Below are positions 43,524 to 53,742 of a DNA stretch of 64,000 nt, one piece after another (positions within the stretch are counted from its first letter, which is position 1; each line of letters opens with the position of its first letter). This DNA comes from Phycisphaerae bacterium (lineage in GTDB: Bacteria > Planctomycetota > Phycisphaerae > Sedimentisphaerales > UBA12454): assembly GCA_041652575.1 (NCBI GenBank), contig JBAZHC010000006.1:62001-126000 (forward strand). Direction: 5' to 3'. Under the pieces are notes generated by a model, which searched no databases, was not told the origin of the DNA, and worked only from the letters and a program-made list of their open reading frames with translations. The position numbers were made by a program, and so were the translations under genes.

Positions 43524-45026
43524 ATGAAGCTGGATATGACAAACCAGATGCGGCTCGAACAGCGGATGAAGCTTGCGCCGCGGATGATTCAGTCGATGGA
43601 GATTTTGCAGCTTCCGATGTTCGCGCTTCTTGAAAAGATTGAAGCCGAGCTTAGCAGTAATCCCGTTCTTGAAACAGATGAGCCTTTGGAAACCGATTCT
43701 CTGCCGAACATTAACAGCGACATTGAACCGGCCACAGTTCAACAGTCCGAGCAGCCGGATGCACAGGTGCAGGAGCTTAAAGAAACCCGCGACGAGGACA
43801 AGCAGGAGGATTTCGCAAAACTTGACGATTTCGCCGAGCAGTCCGACGATTATCTTTACCGTACCGAAATTTCCAAACGGACAAGTTACGATAATGAGCC
43901 GGACAAAAAAATGGAGGCGATGAACAACGCTCCGGATTTGGGCGTTTCGCTCCATGATTATCTCAGCGAACAATGGCGGCTTGTCGATGCGGACGAAAAG
44001 ACAAGAAAAGCCGGCGACCAAATCATAGATTACATCGATGAAAAAGGTTATCTGAAGGTTCGGCTCGAACAGCTTCACAATAAAGATAAAAATGATTTCG
44101 GAATGGAAGACCTCGAAAAAGCATTAAAGCTCGTCCAGCAGCTCGAGCCGGCCGGCGTCGGCGCACGCGACGCGAGAGAATGCCTGCTGATTCAGATAGA
44201 CCAATCTTCGGAAGATATGAGTTTCGAGAGGGAGCTTGTATCGAAATATCTCGATAAGCTTCTTGAAAATAAACTGCCGGACATCGCGAAAAAAATGAAC
44301 TGCACGGTCGAGCAAATTAACGAGGCTCTTTTACGGATGCGGAAGTTCGATACTTCGCCGGGGCTGCAGATTGGCAGGGTCAGGAATCATCCGGTAAAGG
44401 CTGATATAATAGTTGAGCCCGTCTCCGCTGAAGCCTGCAGGTTTAAAGTTTACCTGGCGGACAAAAGCGTTCCGGCTCTTCGGATAAACGAATATTATGC
44501 CGGTATGGCAAGGGACAGAAAACTCGACGTAAAGGCGCGCCAGTTTCTGCAGGATAATATTCGTTCGGCAAGATGGCTAATGGACGCTATCGCACAGAGG
44601 AAGCAGACCCTTTTGAAAGTCAGCCAGGCGGTTGTCGACAGCCAGAGCGAATTTTTCGAAAAGGGCCGGATGTATTTAAAACCGCTGCCGATGTCGGAGA
44701 TTGCCGAGAAGGTCGGCGTTCACGTCGCTACCGTTTCGCGGGCTGTTTCGGGCAAATATATTCAGTCGCCGCAGGGACTGATGCCGCTGCGGGACCTTTT
44801 CGGAGGCGGAATGGAAACCGATGACGGCGGAAGCGAAAGCTTCGAGGCGATTCGCGCAAAGATGCAGCAGATTATAGATTCCGAAGACAAGTCGAAACCG
44901 ATGAGCGACGACGCGATACGCAAAAAGCTCGAACAAATGGGAGTGAAGGATATCGCAAGAAGAACTGTCGCGAAATACCGCAAATTAATGAATGTACCAA
45001 CGGCGAGATTCAGAAAAAAATTCTGA
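43524..45026 (+). CDS. rpoN: RNA polymerase sigma-54 factor
   Basis: 500 residues. Region I (MKLDMTNQMRLEQRMKLAPRMIQSMEILQLP, Gln/Leu-rich activator-contacting segment, cited in parts), acidic region II (about 50-130), core-binding region, HTH region (MSEIAEKVGVHVATVSRAVSGKY) and the RpoN box ARRTVAKYR near the C-terminus. It needs AAA+ activators such as the NtrC-type protein at 60942. Full length. Confidence 0.96.
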   Translation: MKLDMTNQMRLEQRMKLAPRMIQSMEILQLPMFALLEKIEAELSSNPVLETDEPLETDSLPNINSDIEPATVQQSEQPDAQVQELKETRDEDKQEDFAKLDDFAEQSDDYLYRTEISKRTSYDNEPDKKMEAMNNAPDLGVSLHDYLSEQWRLVDADEKTRKAGDQIIDYIDEKGYLKVRLEQLHNKDKNDFGMEDLEKALKLVQQLEPAGVGARDARECLLIQIDQSSEDMSFERELVSKYLDKLLENKLPDIAKKMNCTVEQINEALLRMRKFDTSPGLQIGRVRNHPVKADIIVEPVSAEACRFKVYLADKSVPALRINEYYAGMARDRKLDVKARQFLQDNIRSARWLMDAIAQRKQTLLKVSQAVVDSQSEFFEKGRMYLKPLPMSEIAEKVGVHVATVSRAVSGKYIQSPQGLMPLRDLFGGGMETDDGGSESFEAIRAKMQQIIDSEDKSKPMSDDAIRKKLEQMGVKDIARRTVAKYRKLMNVPTARFRKKF

Positions 45027-45048
45027 TTTTTCCCCGTTTTGTGATTTA

Positions 45049-45291
45049 TCAGCCGACCGTCAACTTCATAATCAAAAAAATAACTATCGCCGTCAGTACC
45101 ATAAAGGCGAGAATCGAGCCGAACAGAAGAACCGTCTCGCGAAGAAACGAGACGAGTGTAATTTTTTCGAGTTTCGTCGCTTTATACACAACCGCGATAA
45201 CAGTTATCAGCGGCAGCGCGAGCAGAAACGCCTGTGGCGTTGTGCCGATATTAATAGGGGCCATAAAGCCGGCAAGACAATAATCAATCAT
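45049..45291 (-). CDS. Small two-segment membrane protein
   Basis: 80 residues with two hydrophobic segments (about 20-37 and 55-77). No family recognised. The start overlaps the end of the next upstream gene (ATGA at 45288-45291), so it is coupled to the DUF6677-like gene. Confidence 0.6.
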   Translation of the reverse strand: MIDYCLAGFMAPINIGTTPQAFLLALPLITVIAVVYKATKLEKITLVSFLRETVLLFGSILAFMVLTAIVIFLIMKLTVG

Positions 45292-45689
45292 TTGTTCTGC
45301 TCTTTTATATTAATACAATGAGCCATATAAACGGCATTGATAACACACAAAAGGTTCAGCATTCCGGCGATGCCTGTGTAGATTTCACCTATTTCTCTCG
45401 GCCTGCCGTACGCGTCCAGATGATATACGGAGCCGCTGAGATGAGCGATGAATGCAGCCGCCGGCGAAAATAAAAGCTGTGCCCAGTACCAGGGCGTGTT
45501 TGCGTCGATTACGGCAATCGAGCCGATATAGGTGCCAAGCCCAAACGCGAAAACAATCGCAACAAAAATTATCGCAGCGCGTTTGTGCTGACCAATCAGC
45601 CAGTGGCCGGCGCCTGGTATCCACCAGCCGAGAACGCCGGCAAGAAAAAGAAGCCATATACCGGGCAGCTTAAATTTCCCTGCTGTCAC
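45288..45689 (-). CDS. DUF6677-like integral membrane protein
   Basis: 133 residues with about three to four membrane segments; GWWIPGAGHWLIGQHKRAAI near the N-terminus is the recognisable family pattern, seen in planctomycetes. Function unknown. It overlaps the PpiD/SurA-like gene by 4 bp and the small membrane protein by 4 bp, forming a coupled minus-strand operon that may act in envelope biogenesis. Confidence 0.7.
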   Translation of the reverse strand: MTAGKFKLPGIWLLFLAGVLGWWIPGAGHWLIGQHKRAAIIFVAIVFAFGLGTYIGSIAVIDANTPWYWAQLLFSPAAAFIAHLSGSVYHLDAYGRPREIGEIYTGIAGMLNLLCVINAVYMAHCINIKEQNK

Positions 45690-47890
45690 TGATTTTCTCC
45701 ATTTGCATTATTCGAATCGGCCGGGGAGTTCGGTTCCTGCTGCGCGGGCCTGAGGTTCAATCTCTTAAGAATATTGTCCGGCAGAAAATGCTCTACCGAC
45801 ATACTCTGTGAATCAATATAATCCTGCTGGAAAGCGAGCTGCTGGCGTATCTGTTCATAATCCTCGATTGCACCGGAATCACGAGTTAAACTTTTTATCA
45901 CATAAAAGGAAAGCCGGGGCTGGAAACCGATAATCGCCGGCAGAGTTACCTTTTTCGCCTGGATATCTTCAAACTCACTGTTAATTGTGTCCATAAGTTT
46001 GCTGTAAATCAGGCTTTGATTCATAATGCCTTCGGCACCGGCCATACCGGCAGTTCTCATCCTTGTAACTTCTATATCCATTTTAGAAACTCTGGTGCTG
46101 TCGCTGAATGTCTGAATCGCAAAGGTTTTTTTGTTCGGCTCGTTACTGTCTTTTTTGCCGTACGAGGCATTGATTTTTTCCAGTGCGGAATCCCAGGATT
46201 GCTTTTTGACCATTTCCAGAAATTCTCCGGCGACTTTGTCGGCGACTTTCATTGCCTGGAGTCTTTTGCAGTCTTTCGCGACAATATCTTTCAGGACAAA
46301 TGTCTTGTTTCCGGCCGCGGAAGAGGCGGCAAGTTCCGGAAGATTTTTTTGATAGCTCAGCCCGATATCGGCAGGTACGGCAGAGCCGGCGGTTTCAACA
46401 ACACGCACGACGGCCATAATATTGCCGGCCATATCCGAAAGCGGCCCGACGCTAACATACAATTTCGGTACAGCAGGTTCGAACGGTCCGAGTTTGCTCG
46501 CTTCGCTGCCGAGCGGTTTTACGGCAAAGGCAAGTTTGCTCAGTCTCGTGGGCACCCTGCTCTGGCCTGTCATCATCAAACCTCCGAGATACTGGTCGGC
46601 CTGTATTTCTTCGGCGCTGATCAGAGCGGTTTTGCCCGTATAAATTTTTATATTATATTCTTTCGATGCGACCTCGGCCGCTGCGCTGTAGTCTCCCGCT
46701 TTGGACCGGAATGCGTTAACATCCGCTTTTTCAAAGTTCAGCGTATCAAAATTCGTTTCAGCCTGTTCAACGGCCCGATTGAGAATTTTCGTGCCCTGTG
46801 AACTTGCTTTTTGAGCATACAATCCTCTCTTTATCATATCGGCCACTTCGGCGTAGCTTTTCTGTCTCGTTACAGGCTTGGCGTCCGGGGCATTGGATTC
46901 GGCAGGCATCTCTTCCACGAATCTCTCGAGATTATGCTGATAGTAATCTTCCGTTTCTTCCTCGGCAGGCATAGCAACCAGCTTTTTAACGTCTTCGAGC
47001 CTGACAATCATATACTCCAGCGCGACCCGCGGCATCAGTTTATACCCAAAACCATACGGGTTGTCGTCATCGACCGTTCCCGGCAGATAATTTTTGTATT
47101 TCTCGAACTGCTCGGTAATTGCTGCGCTATCCGGTTCAGAGGCCTTATCCAGAAAGTTTTCGGCATTGAACTGAACAAATTCGGCGTTGATTTTTTCTTT
47201 TGCCCTTGCGAATATATTTTCGAGCTGCGATTCGGTAACATTTTCGGTATCGCCGACGATTCTCGCATAAGTCATAATCGACAGGATATCCGCAAAAGCC
47301 TCCAGCCCCTGCGCGTCAGACATATTATTGGCCGAACATACTCTTTTAACGGCTGTCGCCGCATCGACCTGATTGTTCGTTACCTGCGGAATGATGATGT
47401 TAAGTATTTCACCTGCCTGCTTGGCAGGCACGACACAACCGGCGCTTGCGGCTTCGTCCCCGAGCGCTATCAGGAAAAGCTCCGCTCTGCCGCGGCTTTG
47501 CGCGAAAAACTCATCTATCCTCGAAGGGCTTATGCTGAGCCGGTTCTGAATGGAAAGTTTTTTTATCTCGTCATCCAAAAGAGCCGCAGGCACCGATTCC
47601 GGAAAAAGAATCTGGCCCAAAAGTATCGATCTTAAATCCTGCTGACCAAGGAGAAATTTGTCCACATACAAACCGCGAAGCACAGTGAGCTTGGCAGTGG
47701 CTTCTCTCAGGTCGTTAACTGTGATTTTTTTGTCCTTGCCGTACAGCCACATTGCGTTTTCAAGGCCGGTAGACCTCGGCTTGGCAAGCTGAGTCAGTAC
47801 GGTCGGCATAATAAAGGCAACCATAATCAGTATCACGAATATCGCCATCAACTTGGTCATATTCTTGCGAAACCATTTAACCAGATGCAT
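45686..47890 (-). CDS. Membrane-anchored PpiD/SurA-like folding factor
   Basis: About 734 residues from ATG 47890 (GGAGAG upstream). One N-terminal membrane segment (about 12-32: LMAIFVILIMVAFIMPTVL), then a long helical periplasmic part with a SurA-N-like pattern (DDEIKKLSIQNRLSISPSRIDEFF) and Lys/Glu-rich stretches, and a Pro/Asn-rich tail. No convincing parvulin active site was seen, so it may be a chaperone without isomerase activity. First gene of the three-gene coupled operon. Confidence 0.75.
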   Translation of the reverse strand: MHLVKWFRKNMTKLMAIFVILIMVAFIMPTVLTQLAKPRSTGLENAMWLYGKDKKITVNDLREATAKLTVLRGLYVDKFLLGQQDLRSILLGQILFPESVPAALLDDEIKKLSIQNRLSISPSRIDEFFAQSRGRAELFLIALGDEAASAGCVVPAKQAGEILNIIIPQVTNNQVDAATAVKRVCSANNMSDAQGLEAFADILSIMTYARIVGDTENVTESQLENIFARAKEKINAEFVQFNAENFLDKASEPDSAAITEQFEKYKNYLPGTVDDDNPYGFGYKLMPRVALEYMIVRLEDVKKLVAMPAEEETEDYYQHNLERFVEEMPAESNAPDAKPVTRQKSYAEVADMIKRGLYAQKASSQGTKILNRAVEQAETNFDTLNFEKADVNAFRSKAGDYSAAAEVASKEYNIKIYTGKTALISAEEIQADQYLGGLMMTGQSRVPTRLSKLAFAVKPLGSEASKLGPFEPAVPKLYVSVGPLSDMAGNIMAVVRVVETAGSAVPADIGLSYQKNLPELAASSAAGNKTFVLKDIVAKDCKRLQAMKVADKVAGEFLEMVKKQSWDSALEKINASYGKKDSNEPNKKTFAIQTFSDSTRVSKMDIEVTRMRTAGMAGAEGIMNQSLIYSKLMDTINSEFEDIQAKKVTLPAIIGFQPRLSFYVIKSLTRDSGAIEDYEQIRQQLAFQQDYIDSQSMSVEHFLPDNILKRLNLRPAQQEPNSPADSNNANGENQ

Positions 47891-48025
47891 ATTACTCTCC
47901 AAAAAAAGGTTTAAAAATTATTTCTCTACTTCTAAGTATTTCTACAAAAAAGACTTATATCTATACACTGTGCCTGTTTTGAGAACAACAGAGTATAAGT
48001 GATTCAGAATAGTTTGCAATAAAAA

Positions 48026-48050
48026 AAGGCCGGGGGCAAAACCGGCCTTT
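48026..48050 (-). terminator. Terminator of the large beta-helix protein
   Basis: AAAGGCCGG/CCGGCCTTT stem with a 7-base loop; read on the minus strand it is followed by seven T, 26 bp after the 48076 stop. Confidence 0.88.
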
Positions 48051-48075
48051 TATCCTGTATTTTACTGCTAAATAT

Positions 48076-51000
48076 CTATTCCTCCGATTTCTCAATAGAT
48101 TTCCTGAATTCAAGATACTCTTGTTCGCTCATCGATTCTTTAAATTCCTCATCGCTTTTCCACAATTCGTCGAGCCAATTTAGGATTTCATTTACATCAA
48201 AAACCTTAGAAGTATCTGATAAACTTATTGATTCAGCTTTAGATAAATGCATTCTCTCTGCTCGCTGAGCTTTTAAAGATTCCAGTTCACGCTGTTTTGC
48301 GGAGATTGTCATCGCTGGTGTAATATCATAGAATTTCTGACTTCCTTCTATCAACCTTTGAGGTCTTTTACTTAAACTTTCAATAGCCGTTGACAGCATA
48401 AGATTATCATTCTCCAATGAATCTTCATCATCGCCCGTACTCATACACATCATCCGGCTTTGTTCGGCGTTTTCCTGCCACAGCCAGTCTCCGGCAAAAT
48501 ATGTAAGGTCATAAATATCAACATCATTATCATCGTCAAGACTGTAATCCGTCTGGTTTTGTTTCCAGCTTTGAGCTAAATAGCGATAATCCAAAAAGTT
48601 TACTATTCCGTTTTCGTCATAATCAGCAAGGCCGCCATAGAATTCATCACCACCTATATCAACTCTGCCGTACTGGACTCGCCCCTGGTCGTCAATGTCG
48701 GTTTCACCGCTATAATTACCATTCGGATCACCGGCATTCCTGCAGCGGGAATCTTTAATAATTCGCAGATTATTTGAATCAGTATCCACGAAACACGGGT
48801 CGGCCACGATGTTGCCGATACCGGAATGTATACTTTGCAGACAACTATATCTTACATTGTTAAAACTGCCATTTTCTCTGTAAAGGTCATTTGCATCATT
48901 TCCATAAATGATACAGTTGGAGATATTCGGCTCACCGCCACTGTGAGACATTTGAATGCCATAAGTATAATTACCATATAACGTGTTGTTTCTTATGAAT
49001 GGGGGCGACATACTGTGATTGTTTAAATAAATTCCACTGCAGCCTTCATAAAGATTTTCTGCTGTCCCATTATTATATATCCAATTGTTTGTAATGCTGC
49101 TGGTCAGATTATTGAACAATTCCAAGCCTTCATTGCCATTATAACTAATCACACTGTTTTTGAGGGTCAAATTGCATCCGCTGTTAAGAGATGCGCCGTT
49201 ATAACTGCTGTTTGAAATAATACTGTATTTTACGGTCAAATCCGAATTAGAACAGGATATTCCGTTAATAATCGAATCCGTTACGGAACAATTTGTCAAA
49301 GTGGTTGAAGTGTTACTCAGATTCAAGCCGTACCAGTTATCGATAAAATTAGAGTCCACAACAGTTATAGTTCCATTATCGGCAAGTATCCCGCAGCCGC
49401 TGGAAGAATTATATCCAGGATGATTTTTGAATATACAATTATTAACGTCTATAACAGAATAGTTTTGCGTATATATGCCATAATTCGTTATTCCGTTACC
49501 ATCAAAAACGGAATACGATACTACAGGCCGACTTAATTGGAATGCATACAGACCATTTTCAAAATTATTGAAGAAGATGCAGTTGTGAATATCAGACCAC
49601 GAGTATATGCTGCGAACGCCATAATAGTTATTTTGGAATTTACAATTTACGATACCTGCATAAGAATTATCGATATATAAACCGTCGCCTTGTGCATTTC
49701 TAACAGTAAACCCGTCAATGATTGTATAATCCGGGTACTCAATGTCTTCGGCCTTGACCACACTGGCAACACTTTGCTGTGTTCCTATCAAACCTTCGAG
49801 AACAGTTTCATTGGCAGGGTTATTAAAATCGCGATCAAGAGTACTTTCCTCGCCTCCTGCGAAATGTCCGAATAAGCCGACATTTGGAATAAGCTCAAAT
49901 GTTTCATTACCTGTCATAGTATAGGGATTTTGCACAGGTTTATAAACACCGTTAGCCACCCAAATAGCTACAACTTCTGCACAACTGCTTCTGGCACATT
50001 CAAGAGCCTCTTGTAAATCCTTATATGCGTCCTGCCAGTTTGTCCCGTTACCCCAGCCATTAGTATCTCTATCCACATAGATTATATCACCGCCGTAATA
50101 ACAAACATTAGTATCAATTGCATATTGGTCAAAATAATGATCGCCTTCTATTACAGCCTTGTTCCTGATAGTTCCGCAGGGGTTGGCATAATAGTTGACT
50201 GCCGCCTGAATCTTAAATTGGTTGCTGTCTTGCGCCGATACGTCACCGACATTCCATCTGACAGCATGCAAATCAGGGAGATATTCGCCGCCATCGGAAA
50301 TAAAATTTGGCTCGTTTACCTCGAACGGCAGAAAATCTGTGATTACGACGTTGCTGTCTGCAAAACCATTTGCGTCCCAGTTAATATTGTAATACAGCCA
50401 GTTATATGGCGTTCCCAGCCACTCGTGTTCTAATTGGCTAATCAAAGGATATACGCAATCGGCATCATTATCATCTTTAACAATTTCAAAACATGGATGC
50501 CTGTATCCAATTTCGGCGACCGTTAAACCTGTCGGACAACCAAGCTGAATAGGTGTACTATGCAGAGTCAAATTAACATCATAAATCATCAGCTTATATT
50601 TTGTTTCATTAATGCCCTCATCACTGGTTGTGATATAGACAAGGCCTGTCTGCTGGTCAACAGCAATGCCCGCAACCGCGTTACCGATATATACCGAATC
50701 ACTCTCGTCCGTTAGTAAATTATACTGATATAAACAGGGGTCGCCGTCACCATATCCTTCACCTATACTGCCATAATAAAGTCGCTGATTATTTTCATCA
50801 ATCGCAACACTGATTGCATTGCAGTCAACATTAAGCTCACCCGCCAAGGACCAGTCGTTAGTATTATAATACTCTATAGTATGCGTATTGTCCGCCACAT
50901 AAAGCAAATCGTTTTCTTCATCAAGTGTGATACCAAAAGCACCAACAGGTTCACCATATTCTATACCTTCCAGTTCGATATAATATGGGTCGTTAAAATC

Positions 51001-51447
51001 AAGTGTAAGCGTTTCTGTTATCGGATTCCACGAATATGACCATAAGCGATTAGTAAACCTATCCATTGCATAAAGTTTGCTTTTATCTTTATCTATCACG
51101 ATCCCGGCCATACCTCTGCCATGGGCATTTGGAACTGTTATTCTTTCTTCAGGCTTCCTTGTTTGCAAGTTAATACGTTCAATTATTCCTGTATATTCGA
51201 TTGTACAGAACATCCATTTGCCGTAATCCGATTCGTGAACCGTAATATCTGTCGGGAAAGCAATATCCACAGTAATATTAGCATCATACACAAAATTTAA
51301 ATTATCATTTGCAATATCATAAGTTTTAATTTGCGGCATTACGCGAAAATTTGAAATCACATATAACGATTTGCATTTGACAATATTCGTCATAAAGATA
51401 AGAATAAATAAACAGAAAACCCCTGTTGATTTTTTTGTGTGGTTCAT
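48076..51447 (-). CDS. Giant secreted protein: beta-propeller, beta-helix and dockerin-like repeats
   Basis: 1123 residues. Signal peptide (KSTGVFCLFILIFMTNIVKC), then a propeller-like region to about 330 built on repeats such as IVIDKDKSKLYAMDRFTN, ITLDEENDLLYVADN and VAVDQQTGLVYITTS. A short DUF11/CARDB-like segment follows, then a right-handed beta-helix from about 470 (FQNNYYGVRSI, NSVISYNGNEGLELFNN repeats), two dockerin-like repeats (about 975-1040: DYDENGIVNFLDYRYLA, DDDNDVDIYDLTYFAGDWL) and an unusual 80-residue charged C-terminal tail after them. SD AGGGAG before the ATG. Extracellular, perhaps polysaccharide-binding; role unknown. Confidence 0.85.
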   Translation of the reverse strand: MNHTKKSTGVFCLFILIFMTNIVKCKSLYVISNFRVMPQIKTYDIANDNLNFVYDANITVDIAFPTDITVHESDYGKWMFCTIEYTGIIERINLQTRKPEERITVPNAHGRGMAGIVIDKDKSKLYAMDRFTNRLWSYSWNPITETLTLDFNDPYYIELEGIEYGEPVGAFGITLDEENDLLYVADNTHTIEYYNTNDWSLAGELNVDCNAISVAIDENNQRLYYGSIGEGYGDGDPCLYQYNLLTDESDSVYIGNAVAGIAVDQQTGLVYITTSDEGINETKYKLMIYDVNLTLHSTPIQLGCPTGLTVAEIGYRHPCFEIVKDDNDADCVYPLISQLEHEWLGTPYNWLYYNINWDANGFADSNVVITDFLPFEVNEPNFISDGGEYLPDLHAVRWNVGDVSAQDSNQFKIQAAVNYYANPCGTIRNKAVIEGDHYFDQYAIDTNVCYYGGDIIYVDRDTNGWGNGTNWQDAYKDLQEALECARSSCAEVVAIWVANGVYKPVQNPYTMTGNETFELIPNVGLFGHFAGGEESTLDRDFNNPANETVLEGLIGTQQSVASVVKAEDIEYPDYTIIDGFTVRNAQGDGLYIDNSYAGIVNCKFQNNYYGVRSIYSWSDIHNCIFFNNFENGLYAFQLSRPVVSYSVFDGNGITNYGIYTQNYSVIDVNNCIFKNHPGYNSSSGCGILADNGTITVVDSNFIDNWYGLNLSNTSTTLTNCSVTDSIINGISCSNSDLTVKYSIISNSSYNGASLNSGCNLTLKNSVISYNGNEGLELFNNLTSSITNNWIYNNGTAENLYEGCSGIYLNNHSMSPPFIRNNTLYGNYTYGIQMSHSGGEPNISNCIIYGNDANDLYRENGSFNNVRYSCLQSIHSGIGNIVADPCFVDTDSNNLRIIKDSRCRNAGDPNGNYSGETDIDDQGRVQYGRVDIGGDEFYGGLADYDENGIVNFLDYRYLAQSWKQNQTDYSLDDDNDVDIYDLTYFAGDWLWQENAEQSRMMCMSTGDDEDSLENDNLMLSTAIESLSKRPQRLIEGSQKFYDITPAMTISAKQRELESLKAQRAERMHLSKAESISLSDTSKVFDVNEILNWLDELWKSDEEFKESMSEQEYLEFRKSIEKSEE

Positions 51448-51486
51448 TTTAATTCTCCCTGAAAGATGACTTCCATTCTTCTCTTA

Positions 51487-52119
51487 TTATTTTTTTCTCA
51501 ATAACAATCCGCCAAATGATAATAACATTAACATTGTCGGTTCAGGAACAATATTTATATGCGAATAAACATTGCCGTCACCATAAGCAAGGTCAAAACA
51601 AAATGAACTATCATCAAGATAGTACTTTCCTGTGACCTGTCCTAAATTGTAGATTCCACCTGTTACAGTATGTATAATATCATAAGCATAAAGATTGACT
51701 ATGCTATTCTCCATGGCCATAAGAATATCAATTTGGCTGTTATAGATGTTTATAATAGAATTTTTTTTCCCCCATAAAGCATATATCTCACCTGCATATA
51801 AATTTGTAATAGATGTCTCAAGACTCATTAGCTGATTAATATCACCTCCTAAAACATTGAAAGTACTCTCGCCATACGCTCTGAATTCAGTTATATGGCC
51901 ATCACGCAAATTAATAATCGTTTCATCATAAGCCTCTATAGATTGAATGGAACCACTATACATATCCAGCGAGCTATCATTATACATTTCTATTACGCCA
52001 TCATAAGTTTGATTTGCATCAATTACATGATGGCCTTCCGTCCAGATGGTAGTTGCCTGTGCACAGACTGGTAAAAACAGAAATGCCAATAAAACCAAAA
52101 CCCCTATTTTCGTTCTCAT
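51487..52119 (-). CDS. PEP-CTERM sorted, beta-helical secreted protein
   Basis: 210 residues. Signal peptide (RTKIGVLVLLAFLFLPVCAQA), a repetitive beta-solenoid body (INLRDGHITEF, FNVLGGDINQL, INIYNSQIDIL pattern, period about 20 residues) and a PEP-CTERM anchor VPEPTMLMLLSFGGLLLRKK. Such proteins are sorted by exosortase to the cell surface or matrix. AGGAG precedes the ATG. It is followed on the same strand by the giant beta-helix gene and may be transcribed with it. Confidence 0.88.
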   Translation of the reverse strand: MRTKIGVLVLLAFLFLPVCAQATTIWTEGHHVIDANQTYDGVIEMYNDSSLDMYSGSIQSIEAYDETIINLRDGHITEFRAYGESTFNVLGGDINQLMSLETSITNLYAGEIYALWGKKNSIINIYNSQIDILMAMENSIVNLYAYDIIHTVTGGIYNLGQVTGKYYLDDSSFCFDLAYGDGNVYSHINIVPEPTMLMLLSFGGLLLRKK

Positions 52120-52337
52120 ACTTCTTTCTCCTTATCTAATTTTTTTCTTCTCTCGATTTCCGATGCCTCATCAACGGCCAGACTCGACAATCCATTATAC
52201 CAAATTTATCATAAAAATATGGCAAAAAATATAACAGGACTATGTATATATATATACCAGATTATGTTTGTTTGTCAATATAAAAGCACGGAAATTATTA
52301 AGAAAAAAACCGATAAGTTTGCACTTTTAGCACTTAA

Positions 52338-52443
52338 ACCCCGCACCAATATTCTAAATGACAATTTTAAAACTCAATGTTATCATTCTTATATATCTAA
52401 ATTAAAGCAGTTTAAATTATTTTTAACGATATTGGTGTGGGGG
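52338..52443 (+). repeat. About 105-bp element with inverted ends upstream of hemL
   Basis: ACCCCGCACCAATAT (52338-52352) pairs with ATATTGGTGTGGGG (52429-52442; one G-T and one extra G). Length and ends match the element at 17355-17458; the AT-rich cores differ. The right arm covers the G-run 5' of the hemL ATG. The rest of 52120-52457 holds no gene. Confidence 0.6.
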
Positions 52444-52457
52444 TAAAGATTATAAAG

Positions 52458-53732
52458 ATGAAATCGCATAAGCAATTTACAAAAGCCTGCCGGTTTATGC
52501 CCGGCGGCGTGAATTCGCCTGTCAGGGCCTTCGGCTCGGTCGATTGCCCGCCTTTATTTATCGCAAAAGGAAAAGGCTCGAAAATTTACGATATCGACGG
52601 CAGGGAATATATAGACTATGTGTGCTCATGGGGAGCGTTGATACTGGGCCACTGTCATCCTGCGGTTGTCCGTGCCGCAGCGGCCGCCGCGAAAAAAGGA
52701 ACATCATTCGGCGCACCAACTGTCGCCGAGACAGAGCTTGCCGAAATAATCGTCAACGCCTTCGATTCAATCGATAAAATTCGTCTCGTCAGCAGCGGAA
52801 CCGAAGCTGTTATGGCAGCGGTTCGTCTTGGCCACGCATTTACCGGCAGAGATTACATATTAAAGATGAACGGTTGCTATCACGGCCACAGCGATTCGAT
52901 GCTCGTAAGTGCCGGTTCAGGTTCGGCCCAGTTTTCAAAGCCTTTATGCCCCGGCGTGCCGAAATCCCTTTCCTCGCTTACGCTGGTCGCTGAATACAAC
53001 AATATAGATTCGGCGGCAAAGGCATTTGGAAAACACAAAAATAAAATCGCCGCCTGCATAATCGAGCCGGTCGCAGCGAATATGGGCGTTGTCCTGCCGA
53101 ATGCAGGTTATCTGCGGGCATTGCGAAAACTCTGCGATGAAAACAAGACTCTTTTGATTTTCGATGAGGTCATCACCGGCTTTCGTCTCTGCTTCGGGGG
53201 CGCGCAGAAAATTTTTAAAGTGAAACCTGACCTGACCTGCCTTGGAAAAATCATCGGCGGCGGCATCCCGTGCGCGGCCGTTGGCGGAAGGGCTGATATT
53301 ATGGATATGCTGTCGCCGACAGGAAGTGTTTATCAGGCCGGAACCCTGAGCGGCAATCCACTGGCGACCGCGGCGGCAATTGCGACTCTGAAAATTCTGA
53401 AAGACAAAGGATTTTACGCCCGTCTCGAGGAAAAATCGGAAAAGCTCCATACCGGCCTGCTCGAAGCGGCGAAAAAGGCGGCTGTTCCTCTGACGATAAA
53501 TCGAATCGGGTCGCTTTTGAGCTGTTTTTTTATTGAAAAGCCGGTCAGGAACTTCGCCGACGCGAAATCGACAAAGGCGAAACTTTTCAAAGCGTTCTTC
53601 GCGGGAATGCTGAAAAACGGCATTTATCCTGCACCAAGCCCATTCGAGGCGATGTTTATTTCCGCGGCCCTGACAAAAAAGGATGTTGAAAAAACTATTT
53701 TTACTGCACAAAATATATTCAACCAGTTATAA
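52458..53732 (+). CDS. hemL: Glutamate-1-semialdehyde 2,1-aminomutase
   Basis: 425 residues from ATG 52458 (GTG 52437 upstream is inside the inverted-repeat arm and would add seven residues). Heme synthesis by the C5 route: converts glutamate-1-semialdehyde to 5-aminolevulinate with PLP. Family strings MPGGVNSPVRAFGSV, VSSGTEAVMAAVRLG, CYHGHSDSMLVSAGSGS, LIFDEVITGFR and CLGKIIGGGIPCAAVGG with the PLP Lys264. Full length. Confidence 0.95.
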   Translation: MKSHKQFTKACRFMPGGVNSPVRAFGSVDCPPLFIAKGKGSKIYDIDGREYIDYVCSWGALILGHCHPAVVRAAAAAAKKGTSFGAPTVAETELAEIIVNAFDSIDKIRLVSSGTEAVMAAVRLGHAFTGRDYILKMNGCYHGHSDSMLVSAGSGSAQFSKPLCPGVPKSLSSLTLVAEYNNIDSAAKAFGKHKNKIAACIIEPVAANMGVVLPNAGYLRALRKLCDENKTLLIFDEVITGFRLCFGGAQKIFKVKPDLTCLGKIIGGGIPCAAVGGRADIMDMLSPTGSVYQAGTLSGNPLATAAAIATLKILKDKGFYARLEEKSEKLHTGLLEAAKKAAVPLTINRIGSLLSCFFIEKPVRNFADAKSTKAKLFKAFFAGMLKNGIYPAPSPFEAMFISAALTKKDVEKTIFTAQNIFNQL

Positions 53733-53742
53733 TACCGTACCT

